Of a DNA stretch of 64,000 nucleotides, positions 8,406 through 17,474 are shown piece after piece. Where the stretch lies: contig NZ_UYJA01000004.1 of NCBI RefSeq assembly GCF_900618535.1, forward strand, positions 310,001 through 374,000, given 5' to 3'. A program made the position numbers and the translations under genes. This DNA comes from Pseudomonas bubulae (GTDB taxonomy: Bacteria; Pseudomonadota; Gammaproteobacteria; Pseudomonadales; Pseudomonadaceae). The number at the start of each line of letters is the position of its first letter. Position 1 is the first letter of the stretch. The notes under the pieces were generated by a model. That model searched no databases. It saw nothing but the letters and a program-made list of their open reading frames with translations, and was not told where the DNA came from.

Positions 8406-8439
8406 AAAAAGGCCCGTATCGTGAGATATGGGCCTTTTT
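8406..8439. terminator. bidirectional terminator between the I78 gene and rpmG
   Basis: Fifteen-base arms AAAAAGGCCCGTATC (8406-8420) and GATATGGGCCTTTTT (8425-8439) with a GTGA loop; A- and T-runs on the two sides serve both converging transcripts. Confidence 0.93.
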
Positions 8440-8457
8440 CGTAAGAAGAAAAACCAA

Positions 8458-8613
8458 TTACTTGATTTTGGCTTCTTTGTAGATCACGTGCTTGCGAACC
8501 CGCGGATCGAATTTTTTGATTTCGATTTTGTCCGGAGTGGTGCGCTTGTTCTTATCAGTGGTGTAGAAATGGCCTGTACCAGCGCTCGACACCAAACGGA
8601 TCAATTCACGCAT
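8458..8613 (-). CDS. rpmG: 50S ribosomal protein L33
   Basis: Reading the minus strand from ATG at 8613 gives 51 residues beginning [19 protein letters not shown] and ending [10 protein letters not shown], the full L33 sequence. It is shorter than 60 codons but unambiguous. It has no CxxC pairs, so it is the zinc-independent (C-minus) type. It follows rpmB after 11 bases, the usual rpmB-rpmG operon, and precedes a strong terminator. Confidence 0.97.
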   Translation of the reverse strand: MRELIRLVSSAGTGHFYTTDKNKRTTPDKIEIKKFDPRVRKHVIYKEAKIK

Positions 8614-8624
8614 GATTAGCTCCC

Positions 8625-8858
8625 TTAGATCTTGCCAGCACGGCGGATTTCGGCCAGCACGACAGTGATGCCACGCTTGTCGATGATACGCATGCCTTTA
8701 GCAGATACGCGCAGACGTACGAAACGTTTCTCTTCTTCAACCCAGAAGCGGTGATGCTGCAGGTTCGGCAGGAAACGACGACGGGTTTTGTTATTTGCGT
8801 GGGAAATGTTATTCCCAGTCACCGGACCCTTACCGGTAACTTGACAGACTCTCGACAT
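8625..8858 (-). CDS. rpmB: 50S ribosomal protein L28
   Basis: A 77-residue protein, [20 protein letters not shown]..., the normal length for L28, a 23S rRNA-binding protein of the large subunit. The N-terminal region lacks the paired zinc cysteines, so it is the C-minus form. It is first gene of the rpmB-rpmG operon. The leader upstream (8859-9006) contains two compact hairpins that may matter for regulation. Confidence 0.97.
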   Translation of the reverse strand: MSRVCQVTGKGPVTGNNISHANNKTRRRFLPNLQHHRFWVEEEKRFVRLRVSAKGMRIIDKRGITVVLAEIRRAGKI

Positions 8859-8883
8859 GCCTCAGCCCTCTAAAACCACATGC

Positions 8884-8935
8884 CCAACCCGGCATGGGTT
8901 GGCCGCTTAATCTCTCAGTCATGGCGCCAGGCGCC
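8884..8935 (-). promoter_or_regulatory. structured leader of rpmB
   Basis: CCAACCC (8884-8890) pairs with GGGTTGG (8896-8902), and two GGCGCC palindromes (8923-8928, 8930-8935) lie just upstream in the transcript. These are 26-77 bases ahead of the rpmB start. Ribosomal protein leaders often carry autoregulatory structures; here this is only inferred from the hairpins. Confidence 0.35.
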
Positions 8936-9160
8936 GCGTTTCTTTAAGGGTCTTACCGGCTACACCTACAAACGCAGGAACCGGGCCCCTAGAAAAGAGC
9001 GCTGCTTTATACCAGAAAGACTAAAGAGCAACAACAAGCAGTGTGATTTGGTGTAATTAATGAAGCCGCCATTTTAACGCCAATCCGCGCGGCGTCTATG
9101 CCTTGTGGCGTTTTACCGCTCGTCGCTGGGTGAAAGGTATCGGGGGCTGGTGCCCGCTCG

Positions 9161-9190
9161 TAGCCGCTGCCGAAGGCTGCGATCGAGCAC
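9161..9190. repeat. GTAGCCGCTGCCGAAGGCTGCGATC-type dispersed repeat
   Basis: The imperfect palindrome around GCCGCTGCCGAAGGC is a repeat commonly seen between genes of P. fluorescens-group genomes; a shorter relative is at 2113-2140. Confidence 0.5.
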
Positions 9191-9370
9191 GTAGTGGTCG
9201 CCTTTTCACGCTTGCTCAAGGCCCTGGAAGCCCTTTCCCGGCCTGCGACAGCGACTACAGGATGTCGAATGCCATTAAAAAGTGGTCATTTGAGTACCAG
9301 AACACTAGGGTAAGACTTTTCCAGACTGCACTTGCAGATGGGCCTTATCGACTTGTACAGGAAACAGATC

Positions 9371-10957
9371 ATGCGCCTCGCTGCCGTCCCCTTTTTGCTC
9401 ACCTTTTGCCTGAGCCCGCTCGTACACGCGGCCACCTTGAGCGTTTGCACCGAGGCCAGCCCTGAAGGGTTCGACGTTGTGCAGTACAACTCGCTCAGTA
9501 CCACCAATGCCTCGGCAGACGTGCTGATGAACCGCCTGCTGGACTTTGACGCTAAAGCCGCGAAGCTGGTGCCTTCACTGGCGCAAAGCTGGTCAGTGTC
9601 CCCTGAAGGTCTTGTGTACGATTTCAAGCTGCGCCCCGGGATCAAGTTCCACAGCACGCCTTATTTTTCCCCAAGCCGTGAGTTGAATGCCGATGACGTA
9701 CGTTTCAGCTTCGAACGCATGCTTGACCCTGCCAACCCATGGCACAAGGTGGCGCAAAGCGGTTTTCCCCACGCACAATCCTTGCAGTTGCCTGAGCTGA
9801 TCAAAAAAATTGAAACTCCGGATCCGCTGACCGTGCGCTTCACCCTGAGTCGCCCTGATTCGACCTTTTTGCCAGCGCTGAGCATGGGCTTTGCCTCGAT
9901 CTACTCGGCCGAATATGCCGACAAGCTGATGAAAGCAGGCACACCGGAGCTGATGAACAGCCAGCCGATAGGTACCGGGCCTTTTGTATTCAACCGTTTC
10001 CAGAAAGACGCGGTGGTGCGCTACAAGGCCAACCCGGACTACTTTGCCGGCAAGCCAGCCGTTGACGGGCTGATTTTTGCCATCACCCCGGACGCCAACG
10101 TGCGGCTGCAAAAATTGCGTCGCAATGAATGCCAGATTGCTCTCTCGCCCAAGCCGCTGGACGTCGCAGCTGCCGCCAAGGATCCAGCGCTGGCTGTAGC
10201 GCAGACCCCGGCCTTCATGACCGCGTTTGTGGCCATCAATAGCCAGCATCCACCGCTGGATAAACCCGAGGTACGTCAGGCCATCAATCTGGCTTTCGAC
10301 AAGGACACTTATCTCAAGGCCGTGTTTGAAAACAGCGCCCAAGCGGCCAACGGTATTTACCCGGCGACCACCTGGAGTTATGCCAAAGACTTGCCGGGCT
10401 ATGCCCACAATCCGCAAAAAGCCCGTGAATTGCTGGCCAGGGCGGGTCTGAAAAACGGCTTCAAAACCACGATCTGGACGCGCCCGACAGGCAGCGTGCT
10501 CAATCCCAACCCGAGCCTGGGCGCGCAGTTGCTGCAAGCCGACCTGGCCAAGGTGGGTGTGCAGGCCGATATCCGGGTGATCGAATGGGGCGAGCTGATC
10601 CGTCGCGCCAAGGCTGGCGAGCATGACCTGCTGTTTATGGGCTGGGCAGGCGATAACGGTGACCCGGACAACTTCCTCACGCCGCAGTTTTCCTGTGCGG
10701 CAGTGAAATCCGGAACCAACTTTGCGCGTTATTGCGACAAGGCGCTGGACGGTTTGATCAGCCAGGGCAAAACCCTGACCGATCAGGACAAACGCAGTGC
10801 TTTGTATCAAAAGGCGCAAGCGCAGATCCAGCAACAGGCGCTGTGGCTACCGCTGGCCCATCCAACGGCCTACGCACTGACCCGTAAAGACGTACAGGGA
10901 TATCAGGTGAGTCCGTTTGGGCGCCAAGACTTTTCAACAGTCAGCGTTAAGCCCTGA
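9371..10957 (+). CDS. periplasmic binding protein of a dipeptide/oligopeptide-type ABC transporter
   Basis: A 528-residue protein of SBP family 5 (DppA/OppA). The start at 9371 (MRLAAVPFLLTFCLSPLVHA) gives a clean Sec signal and has AGGAAAC upstream; the in-frame start at 9332 would bury the signal. Family features include LAQSWSVSPEGLVYDFKLRPGIKFH near the N-terminus, NADDVRFSFERM, GTGPFVFNRF and the C-terminal GDNGDPDNFLTPQFSC region (each quoted in part). It probably binds di- or oligopeptides or heme-like ligands for import. No permease or ATPase genes are adjacent, so it must share a transporter encoded elsewhere. The P. aeruginosa gene in the same position is likewise an orphan binding protein. 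It ends four bases from convergent radC. Confidence 0.92.
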   Translation: MRLAAVPFLLTFCLSPLVHAATLSVCTEASPEGFDVVQYNSLSTTNASADVLMNRLLDFDAKAAKLVPSLAQSWSVSPEGLVYDFKLRPGIKFHSTPYFSPSRELNADDVRFSFERMLDPANPWHKVAQSGFPHAQSLQLPELIKKIETPDPLTVRFTLSRPDSTFLPALSMGFASIYSAEYADKLMKAGTPELMNSQPIGTGPFVFNRFQKDAVVRYKANPDYFAGKPAVDGLIFAITPDANVRLQKLRRNECQIALSPKPLDVAAAAKDPALAVAQTPAFMTAFVAINSQHPPLDKPEVRQAINLAFDKDTYLKAVFENSAQAANGIYPATTWSYAKDLPGYAHNPQKARELLARAGLKNGFKTTIWTRPTGSVLNPNPSLGAQLLQADLAKVGVQADIRVIEWGELIRRAKAGEHDLLFMGWAGDNGDPDNFLTPQFSCAAVKSGTNFARYCDKALDGLISQGKTLTDQDKRSALYQKAQAQIQQQALWLPLAHPTAYALTRKDVQGYQVSPFGRQDFSTVSVKP

Positions 10958-10960
10958 GCC

Positions 10961-11635
10961 TTACATCCAGCCGCGCTCGACCATTGAAAGCGGCTGGCCG
11001 TCACCGACTATAAAATGATCCAGCACCCGCACTTCGATCAGATCCAGCGCCTGGATCAGGCGCTTGGTCAACGTGCGGTCAGCCTGGCTGGGGTCGCTGA
11101 TGCCCGAGGGATGGTTGTGGCAGAAAATCACCGCTGCCGCATTGTGCGCCAGGGCACGCTTGACCACCTGGCGCGGGTAGACACTGACGCTGTCTATCGA
11201 GCCCCTGAACAGCACCTCGAAGGCCAGCATGCGGTGCCTGGAGTCCAGAAACAGGCAGCCGAAGGCTTCGTGTGGCTCATGGCGCAGCAATGACTTGAGA
11301 TAATCCCGAACGACTTGCGGGCTCTCCAGCGCGCTGTCGCGGCGCAAGCGTTCGGCCAGGTGGCGGCGGCTCATTTCGAGTACGGCCTGCAACTGGCTGA
11401 ACTTGGCCGGGCCCAGCCCGAGCGGGAGACAGAATGCGCGCAGATCGGCTTCGAGCAAGGCCCGCAGGCTGCCAAACTCGCTGAGCAGATGGCGCGCCAG
11501 ATCGACTGCACTTTTGCCCGAAACCCCGGTGCGCAAGAAGATTGCCAGCAGTTCGGCGTCTGAAAGACTGCCTGATCCGTGTTGCAAAAGCTTCTCCCGC
11601 GGGCGCTCCGCCGCAGGCCAATCTCGAATGCTCAT
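10961..11635 (-). CDS. radC: RadC-family JAB-domain protein
   Basis: A 224-residue protein with an N-terminal helix-hairpin-helix-like region ([14 protein letters not shown]) and a C-terminal MPN/JAB domain carrying [14 protein letters not shown], the JAMM metal-binding signature with upstream glutamate in FEVLFRG. RadC was once called a DNA-repair protein but its enzyme activity is not established; the JAMM motif suggests a metal-dependent hydrolase. Length is normal. It is divergent from coaBC across 122 bases, the standard Pseudomonas arrangement. Confidence 0.95.
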   Translation of the reverse strand: MSIRDWPAAERPREKLLQHGSGSLSDAELLAIFLRTGVSGKSAVDLARHLLSEFGSLRALLEADLRAFCLPLGLGPAKFSQLQAVLEMSRRHLAERLRRDSALESPQVVRDYLKSLLRHEPHEAFGCLFLDSRHRMLAFEVLFRGSIDSVSVYPRQVVKRALAHNAAAVIFCHNHPSGISDPSQADRTLTKRLIQALDLIEVRVLDHFIVGDGQPLSMVERGWM

Positions 11636-11757
11636 AACACCTCCTTGTAAATGGGCGCCGCTGTTCCCTGGCAGGCGCTGTGTTATCTTAGCCCATCATT
11701 TTTGCGCGGCATTTGGCCATTTTCTGCGCAGTCATCATCGAACTAAAAGGCAGGCCT

Positions 11758-12966
11758 ATGCAGCGGCTGTATCGAAAACGCATTGTTTTGGGCGTCGGCG
11801 GCGGCATCGCGGCTTACAAGAGTGCAGAGCTGGTTCGCCGTCTACTGGACCAAGGCGCGGAAGTAAGGGTTGTCATGACCCGTGGCGGCAGCGAATTCAT
11901 CACGCCTCTGACCATGCAGGCGTTGTCCGGGCACCCCGTTCATCTGGATTTGCTCGACCCTGCGGCTGAAGCGGCCATGGGGCATATCGAGCTGGCCAAG
12001 TGGGCCGACCTGGTACTGATTGCACCTGCAACCGCTGACCTGATTGCCCGCCTTGCCCAAGGCCTGGCCAATGACCTGCTGACCACCCTGGTGCTCGCCA
12101 CGGATGCCACGGTTGCCATCGCTCCGGCGATGAACCAGGCCATGTGGCGCGACCCGGCCACCCAGGCCAATACCCGGTTGCTCGAAAGCCGCGGCCTGCG
12201 CGTGTTTGGCCCGGCCTCCGGAAGCCAGGCCTGTGGCGACGTGGGCTTTGGCCGCATGCTCGAGGCGGATGATCTGGTGAGCTGCGCCGCCGAGTGTTTT
12301 CAGCGTCAGGTGCTAACCGGCAAGCACGTGCTGATCACCGCAGGCCCTACCCAGGAAAACATCGACCCGGTGCGCTACATCACCAACCACAGCTCCGGAA
12401 AAATGGGCTTCGCCCTGGCTGAAGCAGCAGTGGAAGCCGGCGCCCGTGTGACCCTGATTACCGGCCCGGTACACCTGCCGACCCCGGATCGCGTGACCCG
12501 TATCGACGTGGTCAGTGCCCGTGACATGCTCGCAGCCTGTGAGGCGGCGATCCCCTGCGACGTGTTTATAGCGTCTGCTGCTGTTGCAGACTACCGCCCG
12601 GAAGTCATTGCCCCGCAAAAACTAAAGAAAGACCCTACCAAGGGTGACGGCCTGTTGCTGCAAATGGTGCGCAATCCAGACATTCTGGCCACTATCGCTT
12701 CACGCCCTGATCGCCCTTTCAGTGTCGGCTTTGCCGCAGAAACCGAGAACTTGCTCGATTACGCTGCGCGCAAGCTCAAAGACAAAAACCTCGACCTGAT
12801 TGTCGCCAATGATGTGGCCAACCCCAGCATCGGCTTCAACAGCGAAGAGAACGCCTGCAGCGTGATCGATCGCGAACTGCACGCCACCGTATTTGCCCAG
12901 ACCAGCAAGGGCAAGATTGCCCGCCAGCTGGTCACTTTTATCGCCGAACGTCTGAACCAGGTTTAA
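11758..12966 (+). CDS. coaBC: bifunctional phosphopantothenoylcysteine decarboxylase/phosphopantothenate-cysteine ligase
   Basis: A 402-residue fusion that makes 4'-phosphopantetheine for coenzyme A. The N-terminal CoaC flavoprotein domain has [15 protein letters not shown], the PAMN motif in [11 protein letters not shown] and [12 protein letters not shown] with the catalytic cysteine. The C-terminal CoaB ligase domain starts near [14 protein letters not shown] and includes TNHSSGKMG and [11 protein letters not shown]. Start 11758 ([13 protein letters not shown]) is chosen over 11713 by homology and by AAAGGCAGG upstream. dut follows six bases after the stop, so coaBC-dut form an operon, as in many gammaproteobacteria. 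Confidence 0.97.
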   Translation: MQRLYRKRIVLGVGGGIAAYKSAELVRRLLDQGAEVRVVMTRGGSEFITPLTMQALSGHPVHLDLLDPAAEAAMGHIELAKWADLVLIAPATADLIARLAQGLANDLLTTLVLATDATVAIAPAMNQAMWRDPATQANTRLLESRGLRVFGPASGSQACGDVGFGRMLEADDLVSCAAECFQRQVLTGKHVLITAGPTQENIDPVRYITNHSSGKMGFALAEAAVEAGARVTLITGPVHLPTPDRVTRIDVVSARDMLAACEAAIPCDVFIASAAVADYRPEVIAPQKLKKDPTKGDGLLLQMVRNPDILATIASRPDRPFSVGFAAETENLLDYAARKLKDKNLDLIVANDVANPSIGFNSEENACSVIDRELHATVFAQTSKGKIARQLVTFIAERLNQV

Positions 12967-12971
12967 CTCGT

Positions 12972-13427
12972 ATGCACGCTTTGCAAGCCAAAATCCTCGA
13001 CCCTCGCATTGGTAACGAATTCCCGCTGCCGCAGTACGCCACTCCTGGCTCTGCCGGCCTGGACCTGCGCGCCATGCTTAAAGAAGACACCGTTCTGGAG
13101 CCGGGCCAGACCCTGCTGATCCCCACCGGCCTGTCGGTGTACATCGGCGACCCGGGCCTTGCCGCCCTGATCCTGCCGCGCTCGGGCCTGGGCCATAAGC
13201 ACGGTATCGTACTGGGGAACCTGGTCGGCCTTATCGACTCTGACTATCAAGGCGAACTGATGGTGTCGTGCTGGAACCGTGGCCAGACCGCCTTCAACAT
13301 CACCATCGGCGAGCGTATCGCTCAACTGGTGCTGGTGCCGGTAGTGCAGGCGCACTTTGAGCTGGTCGAAGAGTTCGACGAAAGCCAGCGTGGCGCTGGC
13401 GGTTTTGGCCACTCCGGCAAGCTCTGA
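12972..13427 (+). CDS. dut: deoxyuridine 5'-triphosphate nucleotidohydrolase (dUTPase)
   Basis: A 151-residue homotrimeric dUTPase that hydrolyses dUTP to dUMP and pyrophosphate, keeping uracil out of DNA and feeding dTMP synthesis. All five motifs are present: [42 protein letters not shown] and the flexible C-terminal [12 protein letters not shown]. It is translated right after coaBC and followed by a terminator-like hairpin before algC. Confidence 0.98.
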   Translation: MHALQAKILDPRIGNEFPLPQYATPGSAGLDLRAMLKEDTVLEPGQTLLIPTGLSVYIGDPGLAALILPRSGLGHKHGIVLGNLVGLIDSDYQGELMVSCWNRGQTAFNITIGERIAQLVLVPVVQAHFELVEEFDESQRGAGGFGHSGKL

Positions 13428-13437
13428 TTTGTATTTC

Positions 13438-13463
13438 AAGGCCAGGCGTCCTGCCTGGCCTTT
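13438..13463 (+). terminator. hairpin after dut
   Basis: AAGGCCAGGC (13438-13447) pairs with GCCTGGCCTT (13453-13462), followed by a short T run. It would reduce read-through from coaBC-dut into algC. Confidence 0.8.
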
Positions 13464-13502
13464 AGCCCCCTCCTGAATCCTCTGAGCGTGGAGCCCCCTG
13501 CA

Positions 13503-14900
13503 ATGAGTAACCCCGCTTCGGTTCCGCCGATACTGTCTGACAGCATTTTCCGCGCCTATGACATTCGCGGTGTGGTGCCACAAACCCTGAACGCTGAAAC
13601 CGCGTACTGGATCGGCCGTGCCGTCGGTGCCGAGAGCTTGGCCAAGGGTGAGCCCCATGTGTCGGTAGGTCGGGACGGGCGTCTGTCGGGCCCTGAGTTG
13701 GTCGAACGGCTGATTCAGGGCGTGGCTGACAGTGGCTGCCAGGTTAGCGATGTAGGGCTGGTGCCGACCCCTGCGCTGTATTACGCCACGCATGTGCTTG
13801 CAGGCAAGTCGGGGGTAATGCTCACGGGCAGCCATAACCCGCCGGACTACAACGGTTTCAAGATCGTGATCGCGGGCGATACGCTGGCTGATGAGCAGAT
13901 CAAGGCTCTGCATACGCGGCTCAAGGTCAATGACCTGACCTGGGGCGAAGGGCATATAGAACGTGTAGATATTTTGCCCCTCTATGCCGAAGTGATTACC
14001 CGCGATATCAAGCTGGCCAAGCGCTTGAAGGTAGTTGTGGACTGCGGAAACGGCGTGGCCGGAGTCATCGCGCCTCAGTTGATTGAAGCTTTGGGCTGTG
14101 ATGTGACCGGCATTTTTTGCGAGGTCAACGGCAATTTCCCCAACCATCACCCCGACCCGAGCAAGCCGGAAAACCTCGTGGATTTGATCGCCAAGGTCAA
14201 AGAAACCAATGCCGACATAGGGCTTGCCTTTGATGGCGATGCTGATCGCGTGGGTGTCGTGACCAACACTGGCACCATGATCTTTGCAGACCACTTACTG
14301 ATGCTGTTCGCACAGGATGTAATGGAGCGCAACCCGGGTGCCGAGATCATCTTCGATGTGAAATGCACCCGTCGCCTGATCCCGCTCATCAAGGAATTCG
14401 GTGGCCGACCATTGATGTGGAAGACCGGTCATTCGCTGATGAAAAAGAAAATGAAAGAAACCGGCGCCCTGCTGGCTGGCGAAATGAGCGGGCATATCTT
14501 TTTCAAAGAGCGCTGGTTCGGTTTTGACGACGGTATCTACAGCGCTGCGCGCCTGCTGGAGATCCTCAGCAAGCGTCAGGCAACCGCTGAAGAGCTGTTT
14601 GAGACCTTCCCGAACGATATTTCTACGCCTGAAATCAATATCGATGTGACGGACGAGAGCAAATTCAGCATCATTGAGGCTCTGCACGATGCTCAATGGG
14701 GCGAGGCCGCCGAGTTGACGTCCATTGATGGTGTGCGGGTTGACTACCCTCATGGCTGGGGCCTGGTTCGCGCCTCCAACACCACGCCGGTGCTGGTGCT
14801 GCGATTCGAGGCCGAAACAGAGGCCGAACTGCAACGCATCAAGGATGTCTTTCACGCTCAATTGAAGCGTGTGGCACCTGATCTCCAACTACCGTTTTGA
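13503..14900 (+). CDS. algC: phosphomannomutase/phosphoglucomutase
   Basis: A 465-residue alpha-D-phosphohexomutase. The phosphoserine loop is TGSHNPPDYNG, the metal-binding loop is FDGDADRVG and the sugar-specificity loop is GEMSGHIFF, with a C-terminal phosphate-binding RASNTTPVLVLRFE. AlgC interconverts the 1- and 6-phosphates of mannose and glucose and supplies alginate, LPS core and rhamnolipid precursors in P. aeruginosa. The ATG at 13503 is preceded by GGAG nine bases upstream; a GTG at 13488 is possible but lacks a ribosome site. Length fits the 463-residue enzyme, not the long N-terminally extended form. Confidence 0.97.
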   Translation: MSNPASVPPILSDSIFRAYDIRGVVPQTLNAETAYWIGRAVGAESLAKGEPHVSVGRDGRLSGPELVERLIQGVADSGCQVSDVGLVPTPALYYATHVLAGKSGVMLTGSHNPPDYNGFKIVIAGDTLADEQIKALHTRLKVNDLTWGEGHIERVDILPLYAEVITRDIKLAKRLKVVVDCGNGVAGVIAPQLIEALGCDVTGIFCEVNGNFPNHHPDPSKPENLVDLIAKVKETNADIGLAFDGDADRVGVVTNTGTMIFADHLLMLFAQDVMERNPGAEIIFDVKCTRRLIPLIKEFGGRPLMWKTGHSLMKKKMKETGALLAGEMSGHIFFKERWFGFDDGIYSAARLLEILSKRQATAEELFETFPNDISTPEINIDVTDESKFSIIEALHDAQWGEAAELTSIDGVRVDYPHGWGLVRASNTTPVLVLRFEAETEAELQRIKDVFHAQLKRVAPDLQLPF

Positions 14901-14925
14901 TCGACTTGTTCTACCGGAGCCCTGA

Positions 14926-15831
<906 letters not shown>

Positions 15832-15841
15832 GCAGAACCAA

Positions 15842-15879
15842 AAAAAGCCCCGCCCGGAGTGATCCGGGCGGGGCTTTTT
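15842..15879. terminator. bidirectional terminator between argB and pyrE
   Basis: A 17-base stem (15842-15858 with 15863-15879) of AAAAAGCCCCGCCCGGA type with a GTGA loop and A/T runs on both sides, between convergent genes. Confidence 0.95.
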
Positions 15880-15893
15880 GATGGGCGAGGGGA

Positions 15894-16535
15894 TTAAATC
15901 CCGTACTGCGCCCGGTACGCTTCAACGGCTGGCAGGTATTGCTTGAGGGTTTCGTCTTCGGCCAGGAACTGCAAAACCTGGTTCAACGAAACGATGCTGA
16001 TCACCGGAATACCGAAGTCGCGCTCGACTTCCTGGATCGCCGACAGCTCGCCATTGCCGCGCTCCTGACGGTTGAGGGCAATCATCACGCCGGCCGCCTT
16101 GGCGCCCTGGGCCTGGATGATTTGCATCACTTCACGGATAGCGGTACCGGCCGTGATCACGTCGTCGATGATCAGGATATCGCCTTCAAGCGGCGAGCCA
16201 ACCAGGCTACCGCCTTCGCCATGAGCCTTGGCTTCCTTGCGGTTGAAGCACCACGGCAGATCACGGTCGTGGTGCTCGGCAAGCGCTACGGCAGTGGTCG
16301 CCGCCAGGGGGATGCCCTTATAGGCCGGACCAAACAGCACGTCGAAGGAAATACCGCTGTCAACGATGGCGGCAGCATAGAAGCGCCCCAGCTGGGCCAG
16401 TGCAGAGCCGGTGTTGAACAGCCCGGCATTGAAGAAGTAAGGGCTGGTACGGCCCGACTTCAGGGTGAACTCACCGAAGCGCAAAACGCCACGATCGATG
16501 GCAAAGCGGATGAAATCGCGCTGATACGCTTGCAT
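15894..16535 (-). CDS. pyrE: orotate phosphoribosyltransferase
   Basis: A 213-residue enzyme that joins orotate to PRPP to form OMP in pyrimidine synthesis. The PRPP-binding signature [14 protein letters not shown] and the N-terminal [16 protein letters not shown] are conserved, as is [12 protein letters not shown] of the mobile catalytic loop. Length matches the family. It is divergent from crc over 83 bases that contain a perfect palindrome, as in other pseudomonads. Confidence 0.98.
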   Translation of the reverse strand: MQAYQRDFIRFAIDRGVLRFGEFTLKSGRTSPYFFNAGLFNTGSALAQLGRFYAAAIVDSGISFDVLFGPAYKGIPLAATTAVALAEHHDRDLPWCFNRKEAKAHGEGGSLVGSPLEGDILIIDDVITAGTAIREVMQIIQAQGAKAAGVMIALNRQERGNGELSAIQEVERDFGIPVISIVSLNQVLQFLAEDETLKQYLPAVEAYRAQYGI

Positions 16536-16580
16536 GAAAAAAGTCCCCAGATACCACGGATTTAGCTAATTAGTAAGACG

Positions 16581-16597
16581 GCGTGTATCATACACGC
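16581..16597. promoter_or_regulatory. 17-base perfect palindrome in the pyrE-crc divergent region
   Basis: GCGTGTAT-C-ATACACGC at 16581-16597, 21 bases before the crc ATG and 45 bases before the pyrE start. It could be an operator or a double-facing -10 region (TATCAT is inside). No known binding protein is assigned; function inferred. Confidence 0.5.
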
Positions 16598-16618
16598 ACG
16601 TGATTTTTGGGGCCATTT

Positions 16619-17398
16619 ATGCGGATCATCAGTGTGAACGTCAATGGTATTCAGACGGCAGTCGAGCGCGGTTTGCTCAGTTGGCTGCAAGCTCAGAATG
16701 CCGACGTTATCTGCCTGCAGGACACCCGTGCCTCCGCCTTTGAACTGGACGATCCAGCCTACCAGCTCGATGGCTACTTTCTTTATGCCTGTGACGCCGA
16801 AGTCCCCGCCCAAGGTGGCGTGGCTTTGTACTCGCGGTTACAGCCGAAAGCAGTCATCACCGGGCTTGGCTTCGAGACGGCCGATCGCTACGGGCGCTAC
16901 CTGCAAGCCGATTTCGATAAGGTCAGCATCGCGACCTTGCTGCTCCCTTCGGGGCAGAACGGCGATGAAGACTTGAATCAAAAATTCAAGCTAATGGACG
17001 ACTTTGCCCGCTACCTTGATAAGCAGCGTCGCAAGCGTCGTGAGTACATCTACTGCGGCTCGCTGTATGTGGCGCAGCAGAAACTCGACATTAAAAACTG
17101 GCGCGACAGCCAGCAATCGCCCGGCTTCCTGGCGCCTGAACGGGCCTGGATGGATGAGATTGTCGGCAACATGGGATATGTCGATGCCCTGCGTGAAGTC
17201 AGTCGGGAAGGTGACCAGTACAGCTGGTGGCCGGATAACGAACAGGCCGAGATGCTGAATCTGGGCTGGCGTTTTGACTACCAGCTGCTGACACCGGGCT
17301 TGCGCCGCTTTGTACGAAGCGCTCGCATGCCGCGTCAGCCACGCTTCTCGCAGCACGCGCCATTGATCGTGGACTACGACTGGACACTGACTATCTAA
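16619..17398 (+). CDS. crc: catabolite repression control protein
   Basis: A 259-residue protein of the exonuclease/endonuclease/phosphatase fold, the exact length of Pseudomonas Crc. It begins MRIISVNVNGIQTAVERGL; the shorter ATG at 16619 is chosen over a TTG at 16607. Crc has lost nuclease function and works with Hfq on A-rich motifs of target mRNAs to block translation of secondary carbon-source genes; the RNA decoys CrcZ/CrcY are not in this window. It sits in its usual place divergent from pyrE and ends in a strong terminator. The downstream neighbour is a foreign-looking flippase gene. Confidence 0.97.
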   Translation: MRIISVNVNGIQTAVERGLLSWLQAQNADVICLQDTRASAFELDDPAYQLDGYFLYACDAEVPAQGGVALYSRLQPKAVITGLGFETADRYGRYLQADFDKVSIATLLLPSGQNGDEDLNQKFKLMDDFARYLDKQRRKRREYIYCGSLYVAQQKLDIKNWRDSQQSPGFLAPERAWMDEIVGNMGYVDALREVSREGDQYSWWPDNEQAEMLNLGWRFDYQLLTPGLRRFVRSARMPRQPRFSQHAPLIVDYDWTLTI

Positions 17399-17417
17399 GT
17401 GTTGATCGCAGATCCAG

Positions 17418-17459
17418 AAAAAGGCTCCCGCTCTGTTATCAAGGGCGGGGGCCTTTTTT
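17418..17459. terminator. bidirectional terminator after crc
   Basis: Stem 17418-17431 with 17445-17458 (AAAAAGGCTCCCGC against GCGGGGGCCTTTTT, one G-T pair), a 13-base loop and T-run, between convergent crc and the flippase gene. Confidence 0.88.
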
Positions 17460-17474
17460 GTATCCGAGGCACTT

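Larger units (their letters stand above)
8859..9370. other. divergent intergenic region between rpmB and the ABC binding-protein gene
   Basis: The 512-base region should hold the rpmB promoter and leader and the promoter of the 9371 gene. On the rpmB side are a seven-base hairpin at 8884-8902 and the paired GGCGCC repeats at 8923-8935. Around 9160-9190 lies GTAGCCGCTGCCGAAGGCTGCGATC, a dispersed repeat of fluorescent pseudomonads related to the 2113-2140 element. Small frames here do not look like genes. Confidence 0.7.

Noticed and set aside
9593..10834. A 413-codon minus-strand frame
   Set aside because: Shadow of the ABC binding-protein gene.
10961..11635. radC as part of a defence or conjugative island
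   Set aside because: JAB-domain RadC paralogues mark mobile islands, but this one is the chromosomal copy next to coaBC, the normal core position.
12963..14294. A 443-codon minus-strand frame over dut and algC
   Set aside because: Shadow of two clear plus-strand genes; no family features.
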